Below are positions 1 to 10,323 of a DNA stretch of 64,000 bases, piece after piece; position 1 is the stretch's first letter; each line of letters opens with the position of its first letter. The notes under the pieces are model-generated. The model was not told the origin of the DNA. It searched no databases and worked only from the letters and a program-made list of their open reading frames with translations. The DNA is from Streptomyces sp. NBC_00335. GTDB taxonomy: Bacteria; Actinomycetota; Actinomycetes; Streptomycetales; Streptomycetaceae. A program made the position numbers and the translations under genes. Location of the stretch: the NCBI RefSeq assembly GCF_036127095.1, contig NZ_CP108006.1:1488001-1552000 (forward strand), given 5' to 3'.

Positions 1-141
1 CTGCTGCTCGGCGCGGGCCTCGGAGACCTCTACGAGCACTCCGACCTCTCCGCGTTCGTCGCCCGCGCCGAGGAGCTCGCCGCCGGGCGCGATGACGCCG
101 AACTCCTCCGCCTGCTCGACGAGATGGAGGACACCCAGTGA
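1..141 (+). CDS. C-terminal end of an upstream carrier-type (NRPS/PKS) protein, partial
   Basis: Only the last 46 residues are present; the 5' part lies outside the window. The segment starting LLLGAGLGDLYEHSDLSAFV resembles the last helices of a carrier domain, where an L-x-x-L-Y-E-H stretch precedes the final amphipathic helix, and it ends in an acidic tail (LLDEMEDTQ) of the kind seen at C-termini of megasynthases. Its TGA overlaps the GTG of the next gene (GTGA), so the two are translationally coupled and this protein belongs to the same biosynthetic operon. The phosphopantetheine serine itself is not visible, so assignment to a carrier domain rests on context and general resemblance. Confidence 0.5.
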   Translation: MLLGAGLGDLYEHSDLSAFVARAEELAAGRDDAELLRLLDEMEDTQ

Positions 142-1271
142 ACGACCTGTCCCGGCGGCTGGCCGCCCTGACGCCCGAACAGCGGCGCCTGATCGGCCAG
201 GAGATGCGCCGGAGCACCAGCCGTACCGCTGCCACGGACACCGGCGCCGGGGCTTCGGGCGCGCCGGCCCGGCAGAGCCTGTACCTCTTCGCCAGCGCCG
301 ACGCCGTCCCCGCGCCGGAGTACTACCGCTTCGTCCTGGACTCGACGGCCCTGGCGGACACGGCGGGACTGCACGCCGTCTGGCTGCCGGAGCGGCACTT
401 CGTGGACTTCGGCGGCCATTCGCCGAACCCGGCGGTGCTGGCGGCCGCCATCGCCGTGCGCACCGAGAAGCTGCACATCCGGGCCGGCAGCGTGGCCGCG
501 CCACTGCACCACGCGGCGCGGGTCGCCGAGGAATGGTCGATGGTCGACAACCTGTCGGGCGGGCGCACCGGCATCTCGTTCGCCAGCGGCTGGCACCCGG
601 ACGACTTCGTGCTCTCCCGCACGGACTACGCGCAACGCCGCGAGAGCACCGGGCAGATCATCGAGCAGGTACGGGCGCACTGGCGGGGCGAGGCGGTGAG
701 CCACCCCACCACCGCGGGCGGCCGGGCCGCCGTCCGCACCGGCCCCCGACCCGTACAGCCCGAGCTGCCGGTGTGGCTCACATCGGCCGGCAATCCGGAG
801 ACGTTCGCCGCCGCCGGACGTGCGGGGTACGGGGTGATGACGGCGCTGCTCGGCCAGACGCTGCCCGTGCTGCGGGAGAACATCGCCCGCTACCGCGAGG
901 CATGGCGCCTCGCCGGTCACGCGGGAGAAGGCGATGTGGTGACGATGGTGCACGCCTACGTCAGCGACCGGCCCGACCTGGAGGACTTCCTGCGGCCCGC
1001 CATGCACGGCTATCTGAGGGCGTACCGCAACCAGACCACGGCCGTTCCCGGCGAGGACGAGGAACTGCTCCTGGAGAGCGCCTACCTCAACTTCCTGTCG
1101 GGCCCCTCGCTGCTCGGCCCACCGGAGAAGGCCGCCGCGGTGCTGGGCCAGTTGAAGGCGGCGGGCGTCGACGAAGTGGGATTCCTGGTGGACTTCGGCC
1201 TGCCCACCGCCGAAGTGCTGGCGGCCCTGCCCGCCCTGTTCGCCTGTGTACCCGCGGAGCGTGCCCGATGA
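138..1271 (+). CDS. Luciferase-like monooxygenase of natural-product biosynthesis (LLM family)
   Basis: This 377-residue protein has the TIM-barrel signature of flavin-dependent luciferase-like monooxygenases: SLYLFAS near residue 50, the AVWLPERHF loop, GSVAAPLHH, the ISFASGWHPDDFV segment and the WLTSAGNPETF loop. This pattern fits the LLM subgroup found inside or next to NRPS/PKS assembly lines. Members use reduced flavin and O2, probably on a carrier-bound substrate; the actual substrate cannot be read here. The N-terminus (DLSRRLAALTPEQRRLIGQE) looks like a short helical docking segment of the kind that opens NRPS modules, suggesting it works in trans on the assembly line. It starts with GTG overlapping the upstream stop and ends in an ATGA overlap with the next gene. 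Confidence 0.85.
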   Translation: MNDLSRRLAALTPEQRRLIGQEMRRSTSRTAATDTGAGASGAPARQSLYLFASADAVPAPEYYRFVLDSTALADTAGLHAVWLPERHFVDFGGHSPNPAVLAAAIAVRTEKLHIRAGSVAAPLHHAARVAEEWSMVDNLSGGRTGISFASGWHPDDFVLSRTDYAQRRESTGQIIEQVRAHWRGEAVSHPTTAGGRAAVRTGPRPVQPELPVWLTSAGNPETFAAAGRAGYGVMTALLGQTLPVLRENIARYREAWRLAGHAGEGDVVTMVHAYVSDRPDLEDFLRPAMHGYLRAYRNQTTAVPGEDEELLLESAYLNFLSGPSLLGPPEKAAAVLGQLKAAGVDEVGFLVDFGLPTAEVLAALPALFACVPAERAR

Positions 1272-3043
1272 GCTCCGACAAGGCCGCGCTCGCGGCCCGC
1301 CTCGCCGGGCTCGATCCGCGGCAGCGGGCCGCTCTGGCGGCCCGGCTGTCCCAGAACCGCTCGGGCCGCAGTCCCCTGCGGCCCAGGCCCGGCCCGCGCG
1401 ACACCTTCCCCGTCGGCATGGACCAGGAACGGCTCTGGATCCTCGACCAGCTCTACCCCGGCACCACCACCTACACCCTGGGGTTCGGGCTGCGCTTCCT
1501 CGGCGAGTTCGACCGGCAGGCCTTCACCACCGCGGTGGACACCGTGGTGCGCCGGCACGAGCTGCTGCGCTGTTCCATCGAGGTGGACGGCGTACAGCCA
1601 CGCCTGCGGCTGCACCCGGACCGCGGGGCCGACCTCGAATTCACGGATCTGGCGCACGGGCCCGAGGACGAGCGGGAGCAGCGCCGGGCCGCGTACGTCC
1701 GGCAGCAGGTCCGAAAGCCCTTCGACCTCTCGCGCGATCCGGTGCTGCGGATCGGGGTGGCGCACCTGGGCGGTGGCGACCACCAGATCGTCCAGACCAT
1801 GCCGCACTCGTTCACCGACCAGTGGTCCTACGTCCGGCTGAACCAGGAGCTGATAGAGGCGTACCGGTCCGTCAAGGAGGGCAGGGAAGCGCAACTGCCG
1901 GAACTCCCGGTCCAGTTCGGCGACTACGCGCAGTGGCAGCGGGACTACTTCGCGAGCGAGAACGGCGAGCGGCACCGCGCCTTCTGGCGCGAGTACCTTG
2001 CCGACCTCCCCGACAAGCCGCTCCTGCCGTACGACCACTCCACCGAGACCGAGGACCGGACCGGCCGCCAGTACAACTTCGTACTGGACAAGGAGACGGC
2101 GGCCGCCTTCATCGCCCGTGCCAAGCAGGCGCGCAGCACCGTCGCCAACGCGATGACCGCCGCGTACGCCGCTCTGCTCTTCGAGGAGAGCGGCGTACGG
2201 GACATCGTCATCGGGGTGCCGAGCGTGACCCGCAGCCAGGCGGCGGTCAAGGACATGGTCGGCTTCCTGCTCACCAATGTGCCGATCCGGATCCGGATCC
2301 CCGAGGAGGCGACCCCGAACGCCATCCTGGCCGCCACCCAGGCGGCGGGCGCCGCCGTCGCGGAACACCACGAGACGCCGTTCGGCGAGATCGTGCGGGC
2401 CGCCGCGCCCGAACGGTCCGTCCACAGCTATCCGCTCCTGAAGACCATGCTCGTCCACCTCGATCTCGCCGAGACGGTCGCCTACGAGGTGCCCGGCGCC
2501 GTCGTCTACGCGAACGCGGTGCCCGAGGGCATTTCGTCGATGGATGCGACGGTCGCCTGGTGGCATCTGGGCGACCTCGTCTACGGGCGGTTCGAGTACC
2601 GTACGGCGCTCTTCGAGCCGGAGACCGTGGAGCGCCTGGCCCGACGGCTGCTGCAGTTGGTGGAGCTCTTCGCGACCGCCCCCGACACACCGCTCACCAG
2701 CCCGCGCGACGAGGCCGGGGCGATCGTCACCGCCGCATGGTGTGAGGCGCTCGCCGTGCCCTCGACCGCCGCGCACGAGGGTTTCGCCGCGAGCGGCGGC
2801 ACTCCGCTGCTGGCCGTACGCCTGGCCCGGCTGCTGAAGGCCCGGGGGTTCACCGTCGGTCCCCGGGACATCGACTCCCGGACCACTCCCGGCGCCCTCG
2901 CCGAACTGCTGCTGTCGCGAGGGAACCCCGTCCTGGCCGACGGCGCCTCCGCCACCGAGATACCCGGCCGGGCCGGGGTCTCGGAGCAGTACCTCGAAGA
3001 CCTCTTCGCCGCCACCCGCGGTGTGCACAAGGAGAACCGATGA
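1268..3043 (+). CDS. Free-standing NRPS condensation protein with a degenerate carrier domain
   Basis: This 591-residue protein opens with a helical segment (LAGLDPRQRAALAARLSQ) like that of the preceding monooxygenase, followed by a condensation domain from about residue 45 to 480. The usual HHxxxDG motif reads PHSFTDQ, with catalytic-position His180 and Asp184 kept but the first His and the Gly changed. After a short linker, residues about 495-560 align with a peptidyl carrier domain, but the GGDSL core is G510-G511-T-P-L, so the phosphopantetheine serine is missing and the carrier should be inactive. No A domain is present. The start is ATG in an ATGA overlap; the long in-frame extension upstream lies over the previous gene and is not real. 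It probably condenses substrates held on other proteins of the cluster. Confidence 0.85.
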   Translation: MSSDKAALAARLAGLDPRQRAALAARLSQNRSGRSPLRPRPGPRDTFPVGMDQERLWILDQLYPGTTTYTLGFGLRFLGEFDRQAFTTAVDTVVRRHELLRCSIEVDGVQPRLRLHPDRGADLEFTDLAHGPEDEREQRRAAYVRQQVRKPFDLSRDPVLRIGVAHLGGGDHQIVQTMPHSFTDQWSYVRLNQELIEAYRSVKEGREAQLPELPVQFGDYAQWQRDYFASENGERHRAFWREYLADLPDKPLLPYDHSTETEDRTGRQYNFVLDKETAAAFIARAKQARSTVANAMTAAYAALLFEESGVRDIVIGVPSVTRSQAAVKDMVGFLLTNVPIRIRIPEEATPNAILAATQAAGAAVAEHHETPFGEIVRAAAPERSVHSYPLLKTMLVHLDLAETVAYEVPGAVVYANAVPEGISSMDATVAWWHLGDLVYGRFEYRTALFEPETVERLARRLLQLVELFATAPDTPLTSPRDEAGAIVTAAWCEALAVPSTAAHEGFAASGGTPLLAVRLARLLKARGFTVGPRDIDSRTTPGALAELLLSRGNPVLADGASATEIPGRAGVSEQYLEDLFAATRGVHKENR

Positions 3044-4437
3044 CCCCGGCCCCCCCGTCCGAAGCCGCAGTGGTGCGCCGTCGCCGGCCTCTGGTGATCC
3101 TGCTGATCGCCCACTACCTGTCCTCGTTCGGCAACGCGGTGACGTTGGTGACGGTGCCGCTGTACGTCCTCGGAGTGACCGGCAGCTCGTTCTCCACCGG
3201 CCTGGCCGGCTTCGCCAACACCCTGCCGCTGATCTTCGCCGGAGCGGTCGGCGGGGTCTGGATCGACCGCGTCGGCGGGAAGTGGGTGAGCGTGTTCTGC
3301 GATCTCCTCGCCGGCGTGTTCATCGGCCTGATCCCGCTCCTCAACGACACCGTGGGACTCTCGCTGCCGGTCCTGATGGGACTGCTCTTCGTCCGCAGCC
3401 TCGGCTCGACGCCGAGCGGCGCCGCCCGGCAGAGCACGATCAAGCCGCTCGCCGAACTGGCCGGAGTACGGCTGGAGAGCGCCAACTCATGGCTCCAGGC
3501 CGGTCCCAGGCTCGGTCTCCTGATCGGCGCGCCGCTGGCCGGCCTGCTCGCCGTCGCCGCCGGTCCGGTGCTCGGCATGTACATCGACTCCGCGACCTTC
3601 CTGCTCTCCGCGCTCCTGATCGCCCTGGCCCTGCCGGCCGGGAAGATCGCGCCCGGCTCCCGGCAGCAGGGCTTCCTGCGCCAGCTCACCGAGGGCGTGG
3701 CGCTGGTCAAGCAGATCCCCGTGATCGGCGCGATGACGGCGTTCGTCTTCGTCACCAACCTCCTCGACGACGCCTTCGCCCCGGTCATCCTGCCGGTCTA
3801 CTCCGACCAGGTGCTCGGCGGCGGCCAGTACCTCGGCTGGCTGCTGGCCGCCTCCGGTTGCGGCGCCGTGGCCGGCACCTTCCTCTACGGTCCCGCCAGC
3901 AAGCGCCTGCTCACCAGCCGCCGCTGGACCCTGCTGGGATGCTTCGCGGTCATCGGTGTGCTGCGGCTGGCCTTCGGCGCCGAGCTCGGCCCGGTCCTGA
4001 GCATCGCGGTCTCCTTCCTCCTCGGACTGGCTGCCGGACCGCTCAATCCGGCGCTCTCCACCGTGATGCTGGAGAAGGTTCCCGAGGCCATGCGCGGACG
4101 GGTCTTCGCGCTGACCGGAGCGGTCGCGATGAGCGCCGCCCCGGTGGGCATCCTGGCGGCCGGCTGGGCCATCGACGGCATCGGCCTGCGCTGGACCCTG
4201 TTCGTCTTCGGTACCAGTTACCTCGTCCTGGTCCTCGTCTCGCTGCGCCGGCGTGCACTGCACGACATGGACACCCCGCCCCTGCCCGAGGAGCCGGACC
4301 CGGGAGCCGGGACGCCGACCACGGCGGACGCGGCAGACGCGGCAGACGCAGCGGACACGGCGACCACGGTGGACACGGCGGCAGGGGGCCCGCAGGGGAC
4401 GTCCCGCGGGACGGTCAAGGAACAGGCCCGTGACTGA
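3040..4437 (+). CDS. MFS transporter, probable product exporter
   Basis: This 465-residue polytopic membrane protein has about twelve hydrophobic segments and MFS features such as GGVWIDRVGGKW in the first cytoplasmic loop and the AMRGRVFALTGA loop in the second half. It resembles the drug/macrolide-efflux (DHA3-like) branch. The last ~55 residues are a low-complexity Ala/Asp/Thr tail built on repeats of the triplet pattern A-A-D, likely cytosolic and disordered. Its ATG overlaps the condensation gene (ATGA) and its end overlaps the next gene by 8 bp, so it is co-translated with the biosynthetic enzymes. Export of, or self-resistance to, the peptide product is inferred from this position. Confidence 0.85.
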   Translation: MTPAPPSEAAVVRRRRPLVILLIAHYLSSFGNAVTLVTVPLYVLGVTGSSFSTGLAGFANTLPLIFAGAVGGVWIDRVGGKWVSVFCDLLAGVFIGLIPLLNDTVGLSLPVLMGLLFVRSLGSTPSGAARQSTIKPLAELAGVRLESANSWLQAGPRLGLLIGAPLAGLLAVAAGPVLGMYIDSATFLLSALLIALALPAGKIAPGSRQQGFLRQLTEGVALVKQIPVIGAMTAFVFVTNLLDDAFAPVILPVYSDQVLGGGQYLGWLLAASGCGAVAGTFLYGPASKRLLTSRRWTLLGCFAVIGVLRLAFGAELGPVLSIAVSFLLGLAAGPLNPALSTVMLEKVPEAMRGRVFALTGAVAMSAAPVGILAAGWAIDGIGLRWTLFVFGTSYLVLVLVSLRRRALHDMDTPPLPEEPDPGAGTPTTADAADAADAADTATTVDTAAGGPQGTSRGTVKEQARD

Positions 4438-5737
4438 CCGCTCCGAGGGGCGGGTGCGGCCCGCCTCCGCGCTGGAACGGCAGTTCTGGCTCGGTGAGCG
4501 GATCGCCCCGTCGAGCCCCGCCAACTGGGTTCTCGCCCACGTCCGCGCCGACGGGCCGGTCGACCTCCCGTCGCTCGACGCCGCGCTGGCCGCGGTGGCG
4601 CACCGCCAGGAGGCCCTGCGTACCGGCTTCCGCATCGAGGACGGCGAGGTGGTGCGCGTACTCCTCGCGGAGTCGGTCGCCGAGCCGGCGCTCCGCCTCG
4701 CTCCCGGCACGGGCTTCGACGAGGCCGCCGCCGCGCTGCTGGGGCCCGGAACCTTCGACATCACCGCCGGGCGGGTGCACCGCGCAGCCGTCGCACCCGA
4801 TGCGCAGGGCGCCACGGTCTTCCTGGCGGTCCACCACATCGCCTTCGACGGCCTGTCCCAGGAGATCTTCGCCTCCGACCTGGCTCAGGCCTATGCCCGG
4901 GCCGTGGACGGCGGTGACCCTCACCTGCCCGTACGGGAGCGGCAGGCCGTGCCCTCTCTCGATCCCGGGCGGCGCGCGACGCTCGCGGCGCACTGGCGCG
5001 CCCTGCTGACCGGTGCGGACGACCTGCCCGGCCCCATCGGCGGCACGGCGGCCGCAACCGGCCCGAGCCAGCGGGAGCTGGCGGCGGCCGGCATGGCCGA
5101 GGTGCGCACCGCCTACCCGGCGGCCGGGTGGCAAGCGGTACGCGAGCAGGCCCGGCGCAGCGCCTGCTCCCCGTACGCGGTGCTGCTCGCCGCCTACGGC
5201 AGGGCGCTCGCCGAACTGACCGGCGGGGCCGGCTTCTGCATCGGAACCCCGGTGGCCGCCCGGGAGCCCGACCAGCTGGACGAACTGGGCTGCCTGATCA
5301 ACACCCTGCCGGTCCGGATGCCCGAGCTGTCCGCACCCGGTGTGGTCCAGCGGGTGTGGGCCGCCGTGGGCGACGGCATTGTGGGCGCCGAGCTGCCCTG
5401 CGACGAGATCATCCGGGCCGTACGGACCACCGCGAGCCGCCGGATGCCCGTCTACCAGGCCCTGTTCGCCTTCGAGAGCTGGCGGCGTGCCGAGCACCCG
5501 GCAGGCCCGGTACGGATGCGCGCCCTGCCGGTGAGGCCGATCGGCGGGCAGGCCGAGATCCAGCTCCAAGTCGGCGAGATGCCCGACGGGACCCTGGAGT
5601 GCATCGCCCAGGCCTCGCTGAACGGGCCCTGGCCGCAGCATCTGCCCGGGCTCCTGAACGCCTTTCACGATCACCTCGGCCGTCTGGCCGCCTCCTGCGA
5701 CTCACCACGCACCCTCACCACGGAAGGCCCCGCATGA
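4430..5737 (+). CDS. Free-standing NRPS condensation domain protein
   Basis: This 435-residue protein is essentially one condensation domain. The catalytic motif is intact (H135-H136-I-A-F-D140-G), and the second-half motifs FCIGTPVAAR and LGCLINTLPVRM are recognisable. Unlike the first condensation protein of the cluster, no carrier-like segment follows. The GTG start at 4430 was chosen because it gives an 8-bp overlap with the MFS gene and begins right before the conserved SALERQFWLGERI segment; upstream in-frame codons lie inside the MFS gene. It probably provides peptide-bond (or ester) formation in trans to the A-PCP protein, whose own C domain is only a stump. Confidence 0.85.
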   Translation: MTDRSEGRVRPASALERQFWLGERIAPSSPANWVLAHVRADGPVDLPSLDAALAAVAHRQEALRTGFRIEDGEVVRVLLAESVAEPALRLAPGTGFDEAAAALLGPGTFDITAGRVHRAAVAPDAQGATVFLAVHHIAFDGLSQEIFASDLAQAYARAVDGGDPHLPVRERQAVPSLDPGRRATLAAHWRALLTGADDLPGPIGGTAAATGPSQRELAAAGMAEVRTAYPAAGWQAVREQARRSACSPYAVLLAAYGRALAELTGGAGFCIGTPVAAREPDQLDELGCLINTLPVRMPELSAPGVVQRVWAAVGDGIVGAELPCDEIIRAVRTTASRRMPVYQALFAFESWRRAEHPAGPVRMRALPVRPIGGQAEIQLQVGEMPDGTLECIAQASLNGPWPQHLPGLLNAFHDHLGRLAASCDSPRTLTTEGPA

Positions 5738-6420
5738 CCATCAGGCTGATGTGCCTGCCGTACGCGGGTGCGGGAGCCGGGGTCTTCCGCCCCTGGCTGC
5801 ACCGGGATTCCGCGGTCCTACGGGCCGTTCCCATCCAAGTCCCGGGCCGGGAGGAGGAGTTCACGGAGCCCTTCTACGCGACCATGGCCGAGGCCGCGGC
5901 CGGCACCGCGGAACGCATCCGGGCGGCTGCCGGGACGGAGCCGTTCGTCGTCTTCGGGCACAGCTTCGGCGCGACACTGGCCTACGAGGCCACGCACCAT
6001 CTGATGGCCACCGGCGGCCCGGTCCCCGATCACCTCGTCGTCAGCGGCGCCGTCAGCCCGCGCCACCGCCAGGCCGAAGCGCTCGACGGCGACGACGAGG
6101 AGGTGGCGGCCCAGGCGGCGGCCATCGCCGGCCGGCCCATCGCGGCCTTCGCCGACCCCGCTCTGCGCGCGATCCTGCTGCCGGCGATGCGCGCCGACGT
6201 CAACCTGCTGGCCGGCTACGCGCCGTCCACCCTCTCCCCTTTGCCCATGCCCCTCACGGCCGTCCGGGGCGAAGCGGACCACCTCGCGCCCGCCGCCGAG
6301 TGGCTGGACTGGTCGACGTTCACCTCCGGCGCGTTCCGGACGGTCCAATTCGGCGGCGGTCACATGTACTTGACGGAGCAGTGGTCCGAGCTGTGGAAGA
6401 CGCTTGAGGAGCTGGTGTGA
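5734..6420 (+). CDS. Type II thioesterase
   Basis: This 228-residue alpha/beta hydrolase has the layout of editing thioesterases in NRPS/PKS clusters: CLPYAGAGAGVFRPW at the N-terminus, the nucleophile elbow GHSFGA with Ser77, Asp182 in GEADHL and His210 in GGGHMYL. Such enzymes remove misprimed acyl or aminoacyl groups from carrier domains; a role in product release is also possible because no integrated TE is seen in the window. It overlaps both neighbours by 4 bp (ATGA and GTGA). Confidence 0.92.
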   Translation: MTIRLMCLPYAGAGAGVFRPWLHRDSAVLRAVPIQVPGREEEFTEPFYATMAEAAAGTAERIRAAAGTEPFVVFGHSFGATLAYEATHHLMATGGPVPDHLVVSGAVSPRHRQAEALDGDDEEVAAQAAAIAGRPIAAFADPALRAILLPAMRADVNLLAGYAPSTLSPLPMPLTAVRGEADHLAPAAEWLDWSTFTSGAFRTVQFGGGHMYLTEQWSELWKTLEELV

Positions 6421-7793
6421 GCACGCCCGCCGCCATCGTGGCGGATCCGACCTTCACCCCGGCCACCCAGCGTGACCTGCTGCTGCGCGGAGCCGAGGCC
6501 CTGACCGCGGCAGACCCGGAGCTGGCCGGCCTGCTGGACGCCGAGGCCGCCGGCCAGCAGGCGACCCTGGCCATGGTGGCTTCCGCGAGCGTCGCCGCCC
6601 CCTCCGTGCTCGCCGCCGCCGGCGCGGCCATCGCCAACGTGACCGCGGAGGGCTATCCGGGCGCCCGCTACCATTCCGGCGCGGTCCGCTTCGACGCGGT
6701 CGAACGGCTGGCCGTCACCCGGGCCAAGGCCGCCTTCGGCGCCCTCTACGCCAACGTCCAGCCGCACTCGTGCTCGTCGGCGAATCTCGCCGTGCTGAAC
6801 GCGCTCGTCCCGCCCGGGGGAACCCTGCTCAGCCTGGACCTGGACTCCGGCGGCCATCTGACGCACGGCTCCCGGGCCTCGATGACCGGCAACCACTTCC
6901 ACGCCGTCCACTACGGGCTGGACCGCGACGGCCGCATCGACTACGCCCAGGTCGCCGCGCTCGCGCGCCTGCACCGCCCCAAGGTGCTGATCGCCGGCGC
7001 CAGCGCCTACCCCCGCACCATGGACTTCGCCCGGTTCCGCGCCATCGCGGACTCCGTCGGGGCCTATCTCGTCGCGGACATCTCCCACATCGCCGGACTG
7101 GTCGCCACCGGCGAACACCCCAGCCCGATCGACCACGCCCACGTCACCACCACCAGCACCTACAAGCAACTGGGCGGCCCGCGCGGTGGATTGATCCTGA
7201 TCGGCCGGGACCACGACGCTCCCGCCCCGGGCGGCCGCGGCACGCTCGCCGGCCTCATGCAGCGCGCGGTCTTCCCGCAGTCCCAGGGCACGCCGAACCC
7301 CGCGGCGATCGCCGCCAAGGCCCGCGCGCTGAGCCTGGTCGCCACCCCCGACTTCCAGCGGACCGCCCGCCTGATCATCGAGGACGCCCAGGCCGTGGCC
7401 GCCGCCCTGGAGGCCCGCGGGCACCGGGTGCTCACCGGTGGCACCGACAACCACATGGTGCTGCTGGACCTCCGCGGCCAGGGCCTGACCGGGGTGATCG
7501 CCGAGGGCGCCGCGGAGGACTGCGGCATCCTCACCAACCGCAACCGGATCCCCGGCGACACCAGGCCGCCGCTGGTCACCAGCGGCCTGCGGCTGGGCAG
7601 CAACGTCATGGCCCAGCGCGGCATGGGCCCGGCGGAGGCAGCCGAGTGCGCCCGTCTCCTGCACACCGTCCTGACCGCGACCACGGCTCTCGGGGACACC
7701 TCGTACCGCCTCGACCCGGAGGTACGAGAACACGTACGGGGTGAAGTGGCCCGCCTGTGCGCGCGACACCCACTGCCGGGCTACGGCCGCTGA
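6417..7793 (+). CDS. Serine hydroxymethyltransferase-like PLP enzyme, possibly alpha-methylserine-forming
   Basis: This 458-residue fold type I PLP enzyme has SHMT landmarks: YHSGAVRFDAVE, the substrate/folate region ANVQPHSCSSANLAVLNAL, VADISHIAGLVATG and the PLP lysine K250 in STYKQLGGPRGGLI. Housekeeping SHMT has His immediately before the PLP lysine; here it is Tyr249. Its place inside an NRPS operon (GTG start in a GTGA overlap with the thioesterase) argues against a housekeeping role. The SHMT homologue FmoH of the JBIR-34/35 pathway interconverts D-alanine and alpha-methylserine for a methyloxazoline peptide, so formation of alpha-methylserine or another hydroxymethyl amino acid is a reasonable but untested hypothesis. 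Confidence 0.85.
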   Translation: MSTPAAIVADPTFTPATQRDLLLRGAEALTAADPELAGLLDAEAAGQQATLAMVASASVAAPSVLAAAGAAIANVTAEGYPGARYHSGAVRFDAVERLAVTRAKAAFGALYANVQPHSCSSANLAVLNALVPPGGTLLSLDLDSGGHLTHGSRASMTGNHFHAVHYGLDRDGRIDYAQVAALARLHRPKVLIAGASAYPRTMDFARFRAIADSVGAYLVADISHIAGLVATGEHPSPIDHAHVTTTSTYKQLGGPRGGLILIGRDHDAPAPGGRGTLAGLMQRAVFPQSQGTPNPAAIAAKARALSLVATPDFQRTARLIIEDAQAVAAALEARGHRVLTGGTDNHMVLLDLRGQGLTGVIAEGAAEDCGILTNRNRIPGDTRPPLVTSGLRLGSNVMAQRGMGPAEAAECARLLHTVLTATTALGDTSYRLDPEVREHVRGEVARLCARHPLPGYGR

Positions 7794-7818
7794 ACGCCTC
7801 CGCCACCAAGAGGGAACC

Positions 7819-10260
<2,442 letters not shown>

Positions 10261-10323
10261 ACGTGCCGGGCAGGACCGCCGTACACAGGAACTTCTCGGA
10301 TTCCGATGAACAGGACGTGCGCC

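Noticed and set aside
92..1267. Long N-terminal extension of the condensation protein frame
   Set aside because: It lies entirely over the monooxygenase gene in another frame, encodes Arg/Pro/Gly-rich nonsense, and the ATG at 1268 has an ATGA overlap and a conserved start.
1082..3028. A 648-codon open frame on the minus strand opposite the condensation gene
   Set aside because: It is a mirror of high-GC third-position bias; the plus-strand frame has clear condensation-domain motifs and overlapping start/stop signals.
6417..7793. Housekeeping glyA annotation for the SHMT-like gene
   Set aside because: It is translationally coupled within an NRPS operon and has Tyr in place of the His next to the PLP lysine.
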